Shown: positions 16,994-26,446, counted from the first letter of the stretch. The stretch: 64,000 nucleotides of DNA from Halorubrum trapanicum (GCF_002355655.1 NZ_AP017569.1:1550001-1614000); one strand, 5' to 3'. Program-made: numbers and translations. The notes: generated from the letters alone by a model not told the origin.

Positions 16994-17982
16994 TGTCTAT
17001 CAACAGCGCAACTTCGGACGACGACACGGCGGACGGCGGCGACGGGAGCGGCGGCGGGCCCGACGAGGTCGAGGCCCGCGTCGGCCTGCGGTACACCCTG
17101 AAGCAGGTCAAACAGGACACGACGGCGCGGATCGGGACCTACATCGTCGGGTTCATGACCTTCGTCGCGGTGTTCGCCGCGTTCGACTACTACGTCCTCG
17201 ACTACGCGATCGCGGAGGCGGTGCTGTACAACCCCGAGACCGACCCGCAGACCGTCCGGCGCCTGCTCCCGCCGGTCGGCATGGAGAATCAGTTCGGGAC
17301 GGGGACGATCGAGCATCCGCTCGGAACCGACCACCGGGGGCGCGACATCCTCTCGCGGACGATCTACGGGACCCGGATCGCGATGACCGTCGGGTTCCTC
17401 GCGACCGCCATCGGCCTCGGCGGCGGCACCGTCATCGGCGCGGTCTCCGGCTACTACGGCGGCTGGATAGACGACGTGCTCCAGCGGATCACCGAGACGA
17501 TCTACGCGATCCCGTTCCTCGTCTTGGTCATCGCGTTCATGACCGCGTTCGGACGCGACCTCACGTTCGCGATGATCGGCGTCGGGATCACGGCGATCCC
17601 CGTGTTCAACCGCCTCATCCGGTCGCGGGTGGTCTCCATCCGCGAGGAGGACTACATCGAGGCCGCGCGGGCGGCCGGGGTGAAAGACCGAAACATCATC
17701 TTCCGGCACATCATCCCGAACAGCTTCGCACCGGTGTTGGTCCAGGCGACGCTCCAGGTCGGCGTGAGCATCCTCATCGTCGCCGGCCTCTCGTTCCTCG
17801 GCTTCGGCGCGCAGCCGCCGACGCCGTCGTGGGGACAGATGCTGTCCGCCTCGCGGGGGTACATGCTCCCCGCGCCGACGTTCAGCATCTTCCCCGGAAT
17901 CGCCATTCTGATCACCGTCATCGGCTTCAACATCCTCGGCGACGGTCTCCAGGACGCCCTCGATCCGCGGATAAACAACTGA
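16993..17982 (+). CDS. dppC: Oligopeptide ABC transporter permease (DppC type)
   Basis: At 329 residues it has a hydrophilic Gly/Asp N-terminus (about 35 residues), a first membrane helix at about 50-70, then the permease core. The EAA loop is EDYIEAARAAGVKDRNIIFR (about 219-238), followed by HIIPNSFAPVLVQATL and the terminal AILITVIGFNILGDGLQD typical of DppC. The motif HPLGTDHRGRDILSR before the core is also diagnostic. It starts one base before the dppB stop ends and is followed 1 bp later by dppD, so translation is probably coupled. Confidence 0.93.
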   Translation: MSINSATSDDDTADGGDGSGGGPDEVEARVGLRYTLKQVKQDTTARIGTYIVGFMTFVAVFAAFDYYVLDYAIAEAVLYNPETDPQTVRRLLPPVGMENQFGTGTIEHPLGTDHRGRDILSRTIYGTRIAMTVGFLATAIGLGGGTVIGAVSGYYGGWIDDVLQRITETIYAIPFLVLVIAFMTAFGRDLTFAMIGVGITAIPVFNRLIRSRVVSIREEDYIEAARAAGVKDRNIIFRHIIPNSFAPVLVQATLQVGVSILIVAGLSFLGFGAQPPTPSWGQMLSASRGYMLPAPTFSIFPGIAILITVIGFNILGDGLQDALDPRINN

Positions 17983-17983
17983 T

Positions 17984-19105
17984 ATGAGCGAACCACTACT
18001 CAGCGTACGCGATCTCAAGACACAGTTCTTCACCGAGGACGGCACGGTCCGCGCCGTCGACGGCATCTCCTTCGACGTCCACGAGGGAGAGATCGTCGGA
18101 CTCGTCGGCGAGTCCGGCGCCGGCAAGTCCGTCGCGACCTCCAGTATCCTCCGGCTCGTCGACAGCCCCGGCGAGATCGTCGGCGGCGAGATCGAGTTCA
18201 AAGGCGAGACGATCTTCGGGCTCGAAGAGGGCGACGACGGCGAGCTCCGCCCCCGCGACGAGATGCTCACCGAGGAGGAGATGCGCGAGCGGATCCGCGG
18301 CCGCGAGATCGCGATCATCTTCCAGGACCCGATGGAGTCGCTGAACCCCGTGTTCACCGTCGGGGGACAGCTCCGCGAGTTCATCGAGATCAACCGCGGC
18401 CTCGGCGCCGCCGAGGCGAAGGAGGAGGCGATCGACATGCTCCGGGAGGTCGGGATCCCGGCGCCGGAGTCGCGGTACGACGAGTACCCGCACCAGTTCT
18501 CCGGCGGGATGCGACAGCGCGTGCTGATCGCGATGGCGCTCGCCTGCCAGCCCGACCTGATCATCGCCGACGAGCCGACGACCGCGCTCGACGTCACCGT
18601 CGAGGGCGAGATACTGGAGATGGTGACCGACCTCCAGGAGAAGTACGACACGTCGTTCATCTGGGTCACCCACGACATGAGCGTCGTCGCGGAGATCTGC
18701 GACCGCGTCAACGTGATGTACCTCGGCGAGATCATCGAGCAGGCCGAGGTGGACGACCTGTTCTACGACACGAAACATCCGTACACGTCGGCGCTGCTCG
18801 ACTCGATGCCGCGCCCCGACCGGACGGTCGACGAGCTCAGGCCGATCCAGGGGGTGATGCCGGAGGCGATCGACCCGCCCGCCGGCTGTCGGTTCCACTC
18901 GCGGTGTCCCGAGGCGCGGGAGGTGTGCCGCGAGGTCCACCCCGAGCCGCGGGACCTGAGCGACGAGGGCGAGGCGCCCCACGCCGCCGCGTGCGTGAAA
19001 CACGACGCGTTCGACGTCGGGTACGACGAGAGCCCGCCGATCGAGACGCAGGCCACCGGCGGGTTCTCCGCCGGCTTCACCGAGACCGGGGGTGAGGCGG
19101 AATGA
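17984..19105 (+). CDS. dppD: Oligopeptide ABC transporter ATPase (DppD type)
   Basis: At 373 residues: Walker A GESGAGKS (about 42-49), Q-loop [12 protein letters not shown], signature FSGGMRQRV, Walker [13 protein letters not shown] and the H-loop THDMSVV. The C-terminal oligopeptide-transporter extension [20 protein letters not shown] carries the conserved Cys cluster that may bind an Fe-S centre in this family. An acidic insertion follows Walker A ([20 protein letters not shown]). It pairs with the next ATPase to power uptake. Its stop overlaps the start of the next gene (ATGA). Confidence 0.94.
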   Translation: MSEPLLSVRDLKTQFFTEDGTVRAVDGISFDVHEGEIVGLVGESGAGKSVATSSILRLVDSPGEIVGGEIEFKGETIFGLEEGDDGELRPRDEMLTEEEMRERIRGREIAIIFQDPMESLNPVFTVGGQLREFIEINRGLGAAEAKEEAIDMLREVGIPAPESRYDEYPHQFSGGMRQRVLIAMALACQPDLIIADEPTTALDVTVEGEILEMVTDLQEKYDTSFIWVTHDMSVVAEICDRVNVMYLGEIIEQAEVDDLFYDTKHPYTSALLDSMPRPDRTVDELRPIQGVMPEAIDPPAGCRFHSRCPEAREVCREVHPEPRDLSDEGEAPHAAACVKHDAFDVGYDESPPIETQATGGFSAGFTETGGEAE

Positions 19106-20466
19106 CCGAGGTCGGCCCGCCGGAGTCGGACCCCGAGGCGCTGTTACAGGTCCGCGACCTCTGCAAGTACTTCGACAACGAGAGCGGGCTGCTGGCCGGC
19201 GTCCAGCTCGACGACGAGTTCCCGTACGTCTCCCGGTCGACCTCCGACGTCCGCGCCGTCGACGGCGTGAGCTTCGACATCAAGGAGGGCGAGACGCTCG
19301 GGCTCGTCGGCGAGTCCGGCTGCGGGAAGTCGACGCTCGCGCGCACCGTCCTCCGGCTGCTCGAACCGACCAGCGGGAGCGTCTACTTCCAGGGCGAGGA
19401 CCTCGCGGAGCTCTCCGGCGAGCCGCTGCGGCGGATGCGGAAGGACATGCAGATGATCTTCCAAGACCCGCAGTCGTCGCTCGACCCCCGGATGAAGGTC
19501 GGCCCCATCGTCGAGGAGCCGATGAAGGCCCACGGGATGCTCGACGAGGAGGGCCGGGAGGCGCGCGCCAAGGAGCTGTTAGAGAAGGTCGGGCTCGACC
19601 CGCAACACTACAACCGGTACCCGCACGCGTTCTCCGGCGGGCAGCGCCAGCGCGTGAACCTCGCGCGGGCGCTGTCGGTGAACCCCGACTTCATCGTCTG
19701 CGACGAGCCCGTGTCGGCGCTCGACGTGTCGATCCAGGCGCAGGTGCTTAACACGATGGAGGAGCTACAAGCGGAGTTCGACCTCACGTACCTGTTCATC
19801 GCGCACGACCTGAGCGTCATCCGCCACATCTCCGACCGCGTGGCGGTGATGTACCTCGGGAACATCGTCGAGCTGGCCGACAAAGAGGAGCTGTTCGAGA
19901 ATCCGAAACACCCGTACACCCGGGCGCTGCTCGACGCGATTCCGGTCCCGGACCCGCGGAGCGGCGGGCGGACGGCGCTTCTGTCCGGCGACGTGCCCTC
20001 GCCGATCGATCCGCCCTCCGGCTGTCGGTTCCGGACGCGGTGCCCGGAGGTGATCCAGCCGGACGAGTACGAGATGACGGAGGACGCCTGGCGGAACGTC
20101 GTGGAGTTCCAGCGGGCGGTCGAGCGTCGGGCGTTCGATGAGACCGACCCCGACGTCCTCCGGTCGCGGTACTTCGACGACGCGGTGCCGAGCGGCGAGG
20201 CCGGCACCCTGCTCGACGAGGCGCTCGGGCACATCGAGCGCGACGAGTTCGAGGACGCGGAGCGGATCCTCAGCGAGCGGTTCGCAGACGAAAGCGTCTG
20301 CGCGACGACGACGCCCGCCTACGAGGTGCCGTCCGACCTCACTGATGGTCGTCACTACGCGGCGTGTCACCTGCGTCGCGACGAGGCGCTCGCGAGCGCC
20401 GTCGACGAGCCCGCGGTCGAGGGCGCGGCCCGTCCCGGCGCGGAAGCGCCCGAAGCGGACGACTGA
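19102..20466 (+). CDS. dppF: Oligopeptide ABC transporter ATPase (DppF type) with long C-terminal insertion
   Basis: At 454 residues: Walker A GESGCGKS (about 71-78), signature FSGGQRQRV, Walker [14 protein letters not shown]-loop AHDLSVI. The C-terminal Cys cluster is split: CRFRTRCPE near 311 is separated from the final ACHLRR by about 100 residues containing charged helices and [19 protein letters not shown]. This makes the protein about 100 residues longer than typical DppF. It ends the operon dppA-B-C-D-F and is convergent with the next minus-strand gene 60 bp on. Confidence 0.92.
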   Translation: MTEVGPPESDPEALLQVRDLCKYFDNESGLLAGVQLDDEFPYVSRSTSDVRAVDGVSFDIKEGETLGLVGESGCGKSTLARTVLRLLEPTSGSVYFQGEDLAELSGEPLRRMRKDMQMIFQDPQSSLDPRMKVGPIVEEPMKAHGMLDEEGREARAKELLEKVGLDPQHYNRYPHAFSGGQRQRVNLARALSVNPDFIVCDEPVSALDVSIQAQVLNTMEELQAEFDLTYLFIAHDLSVIRHISDRVAVMYLGNIVELADKEELFENPKHPYTRALLDAIPVPDPRSGGRTALLSGDVPSPIDPPSGCRFRTRCPEVIQPDEYEMTEDAWRNVVEFQRAVERRAFDETDPDVLRSRYFDDAVPSGEAGTLLDEALGHIERDEFEDAERILSERFADESVCATTTPAYEVPSDLTDGRHYAACHLRRDEALASAVDEPAVEGAARPGAEAPEADD

Positions 20467-20526
20467 CCGCCCTCGCTTTTCCCCTCGGTTCGTCGGAGAA
20501 ACGGACCGCGGGCCGGCGATCGCCGG

Positions 20527-21024
20527 CTACCGGATCCGGATCTGCGTGGCGTCTTCGTGGCGCTCGTCGGCGCCGGGGACCGGGATGAACACGGAGATCG
20601 TGTGGTCGCCGCGCCCGGCCCGGACCGACCGGTCGAGCCCGTCGGCGTCGGAGCGACGGAACCGGCCGTTCCACGTGACCGTCGCGCGCTTCGTCTCGCC
20701 GGCCCGGAGCGACAGCGAGGACCCCTCGGCGGACACGTAGCGCCGCTCGTCGGTGGCCTCGACGACGCCGTCGACCGCCCACCCCCACAGGCGGCGGGTC
20801 GTCGTGGGGACCTCGATCGGGACCGGCAGGCGATTTCGGATCGCGACGGTGATCGCGACCGGCTCGTCCGGCGCGTACTCGGCGGCATCCGTGCTGACGG
20901 TCACCTCGATCGCTCGCCGCGCCACCGACCGCGGCACGACGCGGCCGAGGGCCTCGGAGAGGTAGTTCTTCGTCTCGTCGAAGCCGGATCGGTCCGTCCG
21001 ACCGTCGTGTCGTCTGTCGACCAT
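20527..21024 (-). CDS. Conserved haloarchaeal protein, beta-sandwich-like
   Basis: At 165 residues, the first 40 are charged and Arg-rich (DETKNYLSEALGRVVPRSVARRAIEVTV). The remainder alternates hydrophobic residues as in an immunoglobulin-like sandwich: AAEYAPDEPVAITVAIRN, VEVPTTTRRLWGWAVDGV, LRAGETKRATVTWNGRF, GDHTISVFIPVPGA. There is no signal peptide, so it is probably cytoplasmic. It may belong to a family catalogued as DUF7974 (memory only). No catalytic motif is seen and the neighbours give no clear clue. Confidence 0.7.
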   Translation of the reverse strand: MVDRRHDGRTDRSGFDETKNYLSEALGRVVPRSVARRAIEVTVSTDAAEYAPDEPVAITVAIRNRLPVPIEVPTTTRRLWGWAVDGVVEATDERRYVSAEGSSLSLRAGETKRATVTWNGRFRRSDADGLDRSVRAGRGDHTISVFIPVPGADERHEDATQIRIR

Positions 21025-21093
21025 GTGGGTCTCTGAAAGCGGGAAATCGGGAGCTTCGGCCGCCGTTCGGCTCGTCGTAGGCGGTTCGCGATA

Positions 21094-21492
21094 CTAAGCG
21101 TTCGGGTCGGCACCGGGCGACGAGTCGGCGTCGTCGGAGCCCGACTGGCCGCCGTCGACCACTTCGACGAGCTTCATCAGGGGGTAGCCGTCCTCCATCC
21201 CCATCCGCGTGCGGACCGTGACGCCCTCGTAGGCGATCCGCATCCGGACGTCCATCAACGAGCCGGTGAGCTCGGTGTAGCCGTTCTCGTGGTCGATGGC
21301 GTCCGCGACGCGGTCGTCGTGGATCGTCACCGCGACCGCCTCGCAGTGCGGCTGGTTCTCGATCGCCTCCGCCATCGCGGCCTCCAGGCTCCGCGCGCTC
21401 GACGGGCTGACGGGCGTGCCGGCGAACTGGTGGTACAGCGAGCCGAACTTGATCCCCGCCTCGAAACACGCCTGCTGGGCGTCGGTTGCCAT
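21094..21492 (-). CDS. mptD: Archaeal dihydroneopterin aldolase MptD
   Basis: At 132 residues, the sequence ACFEAGIKFGSLYHQFAGTPVS and the region MAEAIENQPHCEAVAVTI...NGYTELTGSLMDVRMRIAYEG match the archaeal MptD family (COG2098), which forms a compact homomultimer unrelated to bacterial FolB. It cleaves 7,8-dihydroneopterin to 6-hydroxymethyl-dihydropterin in the folate/methanopterin branch; haloarchaea use it for folate. The catalytic Glu and His of the family are plausible at E12 (FEAG) and H21 (LYHQ). The C-terminal 20 residues are an acidic tail added to the normal fold. Confidence 0.88.
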   Translation of the reverse strand: MATDAQQACFEAGIKFGSLYHQFAGTPVSPSSARSLEAAMAEAIENQPHCEAVAVTIHDDRVADAIDHENGYTELTGSLMDVRMRIAYEGVTVRTRMGMEDGYPLMKLVEVVDGGQSGSDDADSSPGADPNA

Positions 21493-21571
21493 GGCGGAAC
21501 GCGGCCGCGGGCGGGCAAGAAGGTTCGGACGGCGAGCGGAGGTGCGTGCCGAGGTGCGGGACGGCCCGCGG

Positions 21572-22777
21572 TTATCGGTCGGCGACGAGGGGGAGCAGCC
21601 CGCCGTCGTCGTCACCGGAGCCGCCGTCGGTCGTGTTGTCGTCTCCCGAGTCGCCATCAACCGTGTCGTCTCCGGAGCCGTCGTCGCTCGTGTTGTCGCC
21701 GTCGCTGGTGTTTCCGCCGTCGTCGGTCGTGTTTTCACCGTCGCTGGTGTTGTCACCGCCGTCGGAGTCGGTCGAGTCGCCGCCGCTCGTGCCGTTCTCC
21801 TGGTGGAGCCCCTCGTCGAAGATGTCGGTCTCGATCGTCTCCTCGTAGGTCAGCGCGTCCAGCGGGACGGTGAGCTCCTGGCCGGAGGGGAGCTCGACCA
21901 CCGCGTAGAACTCGATCCGGAGATCGCTCACCTGGTGGCCGTTGACGGACTCATTGAGGTGGGTGACCCACCACTCGTCGAGGCGCTCGTTGCGGAGCGC
22001 GGCGGACAGTTCGACCGTCTCGGAGCCGTACGAGGGGATGACGTACTCCGAGTCGGTCGATCCGGACCCCATCTCGACGCCGTTCATCGTGACGTCGTAG
22101 CCGATCTCCGAGACCACGTACGGTTCGAGGTTGGGGTTGTACACGTCGAACTCCATCTCGATCGGGGTCTCCGCCTCGCTCACGGTCCCCCAGCGCCCGC
22201 GCGTCTCGTTGACGTAAAGCACGGGATCGTCGACCAGCGGCGCGTCGGCGTTCACCGGGCGGGTCTCGTCGGAGGTGAACGCGCCGATGAGGTCCGTCTC
22301 GATCTCGCGAGTGCGGGTGAGGTTGGCGCCCCGGCCGAGGAACTCGGAGGTGACCCGCGCGTCGATCGTGACCGTCGTCCGCTCGTCGTTCTCGACGTGG
22401 CTGGTCCACCACGGCGGGATCGCGTCGTTGTCCAGGTCCGTCTCGAACGCGATCGAGGAGTTCCCGGAGGCGACGCTGACGCCCTCGCGACCGCCAGCCG
22501 CCATCTCGACGTCGTTCATCGAGACGGTGTAGTTGATCGAGACGCCGTCGAGGCCGATCCCGATCGGGTTCGGGTTCGAGACGACCAGGTCGGTCTCGAC
22601 GACCGTCGTCTCGTTCGTCACGTCGCCGAAGGAGTTGTTCACGGCGGCGACGCTCGGGACGCCGAACACGCCGAGCGCGAACGCCCCGCCGACCGCGGCG
22701 GCGACGACCGCCAGCCCGACGAGCGCGATCCGGAGCTTCCCCGCGGTGAGCGCCGAAACGATGCGGTCCAGAGCCAT
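21572..22777 (-). CDS. LEA14-like surface protein with two WHy-type domains and acidic stalk
   Basis: At 401 residues, a single N-terminal hydrophobic segment (about 14-36, LRIALVGLAVVAAAVGGAFAL) anchors it in the membrane. Two related domains follow, each with a strand pattern of LEA-2/WHy proteins: VVSNPNPIGIGLDGVSINYT (about 70) and YNPNLEPYVVSEIGYDVTMN (about 205). The last 75 residues form a low-complexity stalk of Asp, Gly, Ser, Asn and Thr with many NXT sequons (for example DNTSDGENTTDDGGNTS), which suggests N-glycosylation outside the cell, and a short hydrophobic end GGLLPLV. Stress tolerance is the role known for some WHy proteins; here it is only an inference. Confidence 0.78.
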   Translation of the reverse strand: MALDRIVSALTAGKLRIALVGLAVVAAAVGGAFALGVFGVPSVAAVNNSFGDVTNETTVVETDLVVSNPNPIGIGLDGVSINYTVSMNDVEMAAGGREGVSVASGNSSIAFETDLDNDAIPPWWTSHVENDERTTVTIDARVTSEFLGRGANLTRTREIETDLIGAFTSDETRPVNADAPLVDDPVLYVNETRGRWGTVSEAETPIEMEFDVYNPNLEPYVVSEIGYDVTMNGVEMGSGSTDSEYVIPSYGSETVELSAALRNERLDEWWVTHLNESVNGHQVSDLRIEFYAVVELPSGQELTVPLDALTYEETIETDIFDEGLHQENGTSGGDSTDSDGGDNTSDGENTTDDGGNTSDGDNTSDDGSGDDTVDGDSGDDNTTDGGSGDDDGGLLPLVADR

Positions 22778-22797
22778 GTCCGTTCGTTTCGAGCGGC

Positions 22798-22807
22798 GAA
22801 TAAAATC
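22798..22807 (-). promoter_or_regulatory. TATA box for the LEA14-like gene
   Basis: On the minus strand GATTTTATTC lies 21-30 nt before the ATG at 22777. Confidence 0.5.
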
Positions 22808-22915
22808 GTATCGTTCGCGAGAGCGGCGTCGACGAGCGGATCGGTCGTCGGTGGGGGTCGACGAGCGGGGACGAGGAACCGAAGGCGTTTGGTGCGGCGG
22901 GCGGAACGGGCGGAC

Positions 22916-24235
22916 ATGAACCACCTCCGCGTGGGCGGCGGACGAGTGCTCCGGCCCGACGGCCGGGTCGAGCGAGCGGACGTCGCGGTCGACCGCGACG
23001 AGGGGACGATTCGAGCCGTGGGGTCGCCGGACGAGGTCGACGACGCGGTCGACGAGGCGGCCGCCGAGACGCTCGACGCGTCGGGGTCGCTCGTGATCCC
23101 GGGGCTCGTCAACGCGCACACGCACGTGGCGATGACGCTGCTCCGCGGCTACGCCGACGACAAGCCGCTCGACCCGTGGCTCCGCGAGGACATCTGGCCG
23201 GCGGAGGCGGAGCTGACGCCCGACGACGTCGAGGCGGGCGCCGAGCTCGGCGCCGTGGAGATGATCCGCTCGGGGACGACCGCGTTCGCGGACATGTACT
23301 TCGCGATGGACCGGGTCGCCGACGCCGTCGACCGCGCGGGGCTGCGCGCGCGGCTCGGGCACGGCGTCGTCACAGTGGGGAAGGACGACGCGGACGCCCG
23401 CGCGGACGTCGAGGAGAGCCTCGCGGTCGCGCGCGAGCTCGACGGCGCCGCGGACGGCCGGATCCGCACCGCGTTCATGCCGCACTCGCTGACGACGGTC
23501 GGCGAGGAGTTCCTCCGGGAGGGCGTCACGGAGGCGCGCGAGGCCGGGATCCCGATCCACCTCCACGCGAACGAGACGACCGACGAAGTGGACCCCATCG
23601 TCGACGAGCGCGGCGAGCGACCGATCGCGTACGCGGACGACCTCGACGCGCTCGGTCCGGACGACTTCTTCGCGCACGGCGTCCACCTCGACGGCTCGGA
23701 GATCGACCGGCTCGCCGACGCCGGGACCGCGGTCGTCCACTGTCCGGCGTCGAACATGAAACTCGCCAGCGGGATGGCGCCCGTCCAACGCCTGCGCGAG
23801 GCGGGGGTGACCGTCGCGCTCGGCACCGACGGCGCGGCCTCGAACAACGATCTCGACCTCTTCGACGAGATGCGCGACGCCGCGATGCTCGGCAAGCTGG
23901 CCGCGGACGACGCGAGCGCGGTCCCCGCGGCGGCGGTCGTGGAGATGGCGACGCAGGGCGGCGCGGACGCCCTGAACCTCCCCGGCGGCCGGATCGAGGA
24001 GGGCGCGGCCGCCGACCTCGCCGTCGTCGACCTCGACGCCCCGCACCTGACGCCCGTCCACGACCCGGTCTCGCACCTCGCGTACGCGGCGCGCGGGAGC
24101 GACGTGCGCCACACCGTCTGCGACGGCGAGGTCCTGATGCGCGACCGCGAGGTGCTGACGCTCGACGCCGAGGCGGTCCAAGAGCGCGCCGCGAACGCCG
24201 CGAGCGACCTCGTCGACCGCGTCGGATCGGCGTAG
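22916..24235 (+). CDS. 5'-deoxyadenosine / S-adenosylhomocysteine deaminase (MtaD/DadD family)
   Basis: At 439 residues it is an amidohydrolase-fold enzyme. Metal ligands are visible: NAHTHVAM (about 68), HLHANE (about 220), the HGVHLD histidine (about 250) and GTDGAASNNDLDLFDEM (about 304). The DKPLDPWLREDIWPAEAELT block is typical of MtaD/DadD proteins. These deaminate SAH, MTA or 5'-deoxyadenosine to the inosyl compounds, which matters in archaea that recycle S-adenosyl by-products. The adenosylhomocysteinase gene lies 2.2 kb downstream, consistent with SAH recycling, although the two are not an operon. Substrate preference cannot be read from sequence. Confidence 0.9.
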   Translation: MNHLRVGGGRVLRPDGRVERADVAVDRDEGTIRAVGSPDEVDDAVDEAAAETLDASGSLVIPGLVNAHTHVAMTLLRGYADDKPLDPWLREDIWPAEAELTPDDVEAGAELGAVEMIRSGTTAFADMYFAMDRVADAVDRAGLRARLGHGVVTVGKDDADARADVEESLAVARELDGAADGRIRTAFMPHSLTTVGEEFLREGVTEAREAGIPIHLHANETTDEVDPIVDERGERPIAYADDLDALGPDDFFAHGVHLDGSEIDRLADAGTAVVHCPASNMKLASGMAPVQRLREAGVTVALGTDGAASNNDLDLFDEMRDAAMLGKLAADDASAVPAAAVVEMATQGGADALNLPGGRIEEGAAADLAVVDLDAPHLTPVHDPVSHLAYAARGSDVRHTVCDGEVLMRDREVLTLDAEAVQERAANAASDLVDRVGSA

Positions 24236-24323
24236 CGCGCGGCGCGAGCGCGATCGAACGCGACGCGCAAAGCCGACCCACGTAGGCAGTATTTAAATAG
24301 AGAAGCTGAGTCTGACGTACTTC

Positions 24324-24734
24324 TTATAAATGAACCGCGGTGGCGCGTGCCTGCGAGGCCGCCTCGCGGCCGAGCCGCGAGGGACCGGAGGTCCCTCTGG
24401 AAGCCGGCGCGAAGCGCCGGCGACAGCACCGCGCGAGGGACGCCGTGAGCGACGGGCGACCGAAGGGAGCCCGGAGCGAACGGCGAGGCTGGGGAGGTGT
24501 GAGGCGCTGTGCTGTGCGGGGCGGGACTCAAAGGGGCAGTCGCGAGGACGAAGCTCGGCGACGCAAGCACCGCAGGGAGCGAGTGAAACGAGCGACTGAG
24601 GAGCGCAGCGAGCCGCGCGAGTCCTCGCGGCTGGGACTTTGGAGGTGTTCGCTGTCGATCCGCTATCAACCGTTTATAAGCGAACGGCTGAGGCTTTGGA
24701 GGTCATCGCCGCGAAACGGTCGCCTGCCTATAAA
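24324..24734 (+). repeat. Interspersed structured element, copy 2
   Basis: TTATAAA at 24324 opens the element, 88 bp after the upstream stop. The core shows GGCCGC/GCGGCC, CGCCGT/ACGGCG enclosing CGGGC/GCCCG, and the closing stem CAGTCGCGAGGAC/GTCCTCGCGGCTG. The block GGGACTCAAAGGGGCAG is present, as is CTGGGACTTTGGAGG. Tail units start at 24631 and 24688 (57-nt spacing) with TATAA boxes at 24675 and 24729. A double-hairpin module (24376-24424) interrupts the core. The rest of the gap, to 24965, holds the promoter of the next gene. Confidence 0.8.
24376..24424 (+). repeat. Double-hairpin module, copy A
   Basis: GAGGGACC/GGTCCCTC (24379-24397, loop GGA) is followed by GCCGGCGC/GCGCCGGC (24403-24421, loop GAA). 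Relative to element copies 3 and 4, about 49 nt including both hairpins are extra, so this is an insertion into an older element. A related module with compensatory differences lies at 63560-63604. Confidence 0.75.
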
Positions 24735-24928
24735 CGAGAGAACACAACTCGGTCGAGCGCGACACTCCCAGAGACGTATCGCGCGCGAGCGATGACCGAC
24801 CCGCGTCCGGGGTCGAAACCGGGTTCGATCGAGGGCGAAACCGCCACCGAACCACGATCAACCAAAACAAACGTCTCAGCGCCGTTAACCCGGATGAAAA
24901 CCGAATTAAACCGCGTTAAGCGAGTCCG

Positions 24929-24939
24929 CTTTTTATAGG
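24929..24939 (+). promoter_or_regulatory. TATA box for the secreted repeat protein gene
   Basis: CTTTTTATAGG lies 27-37 nt before the ATG at 24966. Just upstream (about 24890-24920) is an AT-richer stretch with GTTAAC, ATTAAA and GTTAAG blocks at roughly regular spacing that may contribute to the promoter. Confidence 0.55.
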
Positions 24940-24965
24940 GTAACAGGGAGTGGACCCGAGTGGAC

Positions 24966-26327
24966 ATGAGCGAACGCACGACAGCAATCCTACTGATCGC
25001 GGTCGTCGCGCTGGGCGCGATGACCGGCGTCGCGGCCGCCGACGGCCACCTCGGAGTGGGCGTCGAGCAGGACGCGGACGGGACAGCGACGGTCACGGTG
25101 ACCGAGAACGACACCGCGGTCGAGAACGCCACGGTCGTCGTGAGCGTGGTCGACGCGGAGAACGAGTCGTACCCGGGCACGGGCGAGTACGAGACGGACG
25201 CCAACGGCACCGTCGACCTCGAAGCGCCCGAGGAGGACGTGACCGTCGAGGTCACGGCCGCCGCGGGTAACGACACCGCCGCGACGACGGTCGACCTCGA
25301 AGCCCCCGACGGGCTCGAACTCGAAGTCGAAAACACCGACGGCGAACCGGTCGTCACGGTCACTGACAACGACACCGCCGTCGAGAACGCGACGGTGAAC
25401 GTCACGGTCGCCGACCCCGCGAACGAGTCGTACGCGGGCGCCGGCGAGTACGAGACCGACGCGAACGGGACGGTCGAGCTCCCGGCCGCCGAGGAGGACG
25501 TGACCGTCGACGTGACCGCCGAGTACGAGAACGAGAGCGTCTCCGAGACGGTCGACATCGAGGCGCCCGACGGCCTCGAACTCGACGTCGCCGACACCGA
25601 CGGCGAGCCGGTCGTCACGGTGACGGACGACGACGAGGCGGTCGAGAACGCCTCCGTCGTCGTCGAACTCGCGGACGACGCTGGCGAGAACGCCTCGTAC
25701 GCGGGCACGGGCGAGTACGAGACGGACGCCAACGGCACCGTCGGCCTGCCCGCCGCCGAGGAGAACGTCACGGTCGACGTGACCGCGACGTACGAGAACG
25801 AGAGCGTCTCGACGACCGCCGACCTCACCGTCGGCGGCGAGGACGACGAGTCCGAAGCGGGAACGCCGTTCGGCCAGCTCGTCCAGGAGTTCATCGAGAG
25901 CCTCGAGAACCGCGACGGCGGCATCGGCAGCGCGGTCTCCGACTTCGTGACGGAGAACAACCCCGGTAACGCCCCGGACCACGCGGGCGGCCCCGGCGGT
26001 CCCGACGAGGCCGACGATGACGACGACGCCGAAAACGAGACCGACGCGCCCGGCAACGCGCCCGACCACGCCGGTCCCGACGGCGAAGAGGACGGCGAAC
26101 GCGGCCCGCCGGCCCACGCCGGTCCGGGCGGTGACGACGCGGACGACGACGACGCGGACGATGAGGACGCGGACGACGACGCGGAGGAGACCGAAACCGA
26201 GGCAGACGACGCGGACGATGACGAAGCTGAAGAGGACGACGCGGAAGACGACGATGACGAAGACGACGATGACGACGACGGCGAGAGCGGCCCGCCGGAC
26301 CACGCCGGCGGCCCCGGCGGTAACTGA
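24966..26327 (+). CDS. Secreted repeat glycoprotein with GPPxHAG C-terminal motifs
   Basis: At 453 residues it has a Sec signal peptide (ILLIAVVALGAMTGVAAA, likely cut near AAA-DGH). Three tandem domains of about 90 residues follow (roughly 30-115, 118-205, 208-300), each with a TVTxNDTAVENATVxV strand, the motif GEYETDANGTV and many N-glycosylation sequons; they look like Ig/CarboxypepD-reg-like sandwiches. After a helical segment (QLVQEFIESLENRD) comes a very acidic region with repeats PGNAPDHAG, GPPAHAGPGG and a terminal GPPDHAGGPGGN. An extracellular or cell-surface place is inferred. The function is unknown. A GTG six bases upstream is an alternative start. Confidence 0.78.
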   Translation: MSERTTAILLIAVVALGAMTGVAAADGHLGVGVEQDADGTATVTVTENDTAVENATVVVSVVDAENESYPGTGEYETDANGTVDLEAPEEDVTVEVTAAAGNDTAATTVDLEAPDGLELEVENTDGEPVVTVTDNDTAVENATVNVTVADPANESYAGAGEYETDANGTVELPAAEEDVTVDVTAEYENESVSETVDIEAPDGLELDVADTDGEPVVTVTDDDEAVENASVVVELADDAGENASYAGTGEYETDANGTVGLPAAEENVTVDVTATYENESVSTTADLTVGGEDDESEAGTPFGQLVQEFIESLENRDGGIGSAVSDFVTENNPGNAPDHAGGPGGPDEADDDDDAENETDAPGNAPDHAGPDGEEDGERGPPAHAGPGGDDADDDDADDEDADDDAEETETEADDADDDEAEEDDAEDDDDEDDDDDDGESGPPDHAGGPGGN

Positions 26328-26446
26328 CGACGCGGACCGCAGTTCGGGTCGGTAACCCGAGTCTCGGTCGCTGACGACCGACTTCTCTTTTCCGGAGCGG
26401 ACTCCGTGTCGGCAGGGTTTAGTGCGCCGTGAGCGAACCGAGAGAC

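Noticed and set aside
24330-24938. Arg/Gly-rich open frames inside element copies 2-4 that share peptides such as GGTQRGSRE
   Set aside because: They reflect conserved nucleotides of the element, shift frame between copies and contain hairpin sequence; nothing suggests translation.
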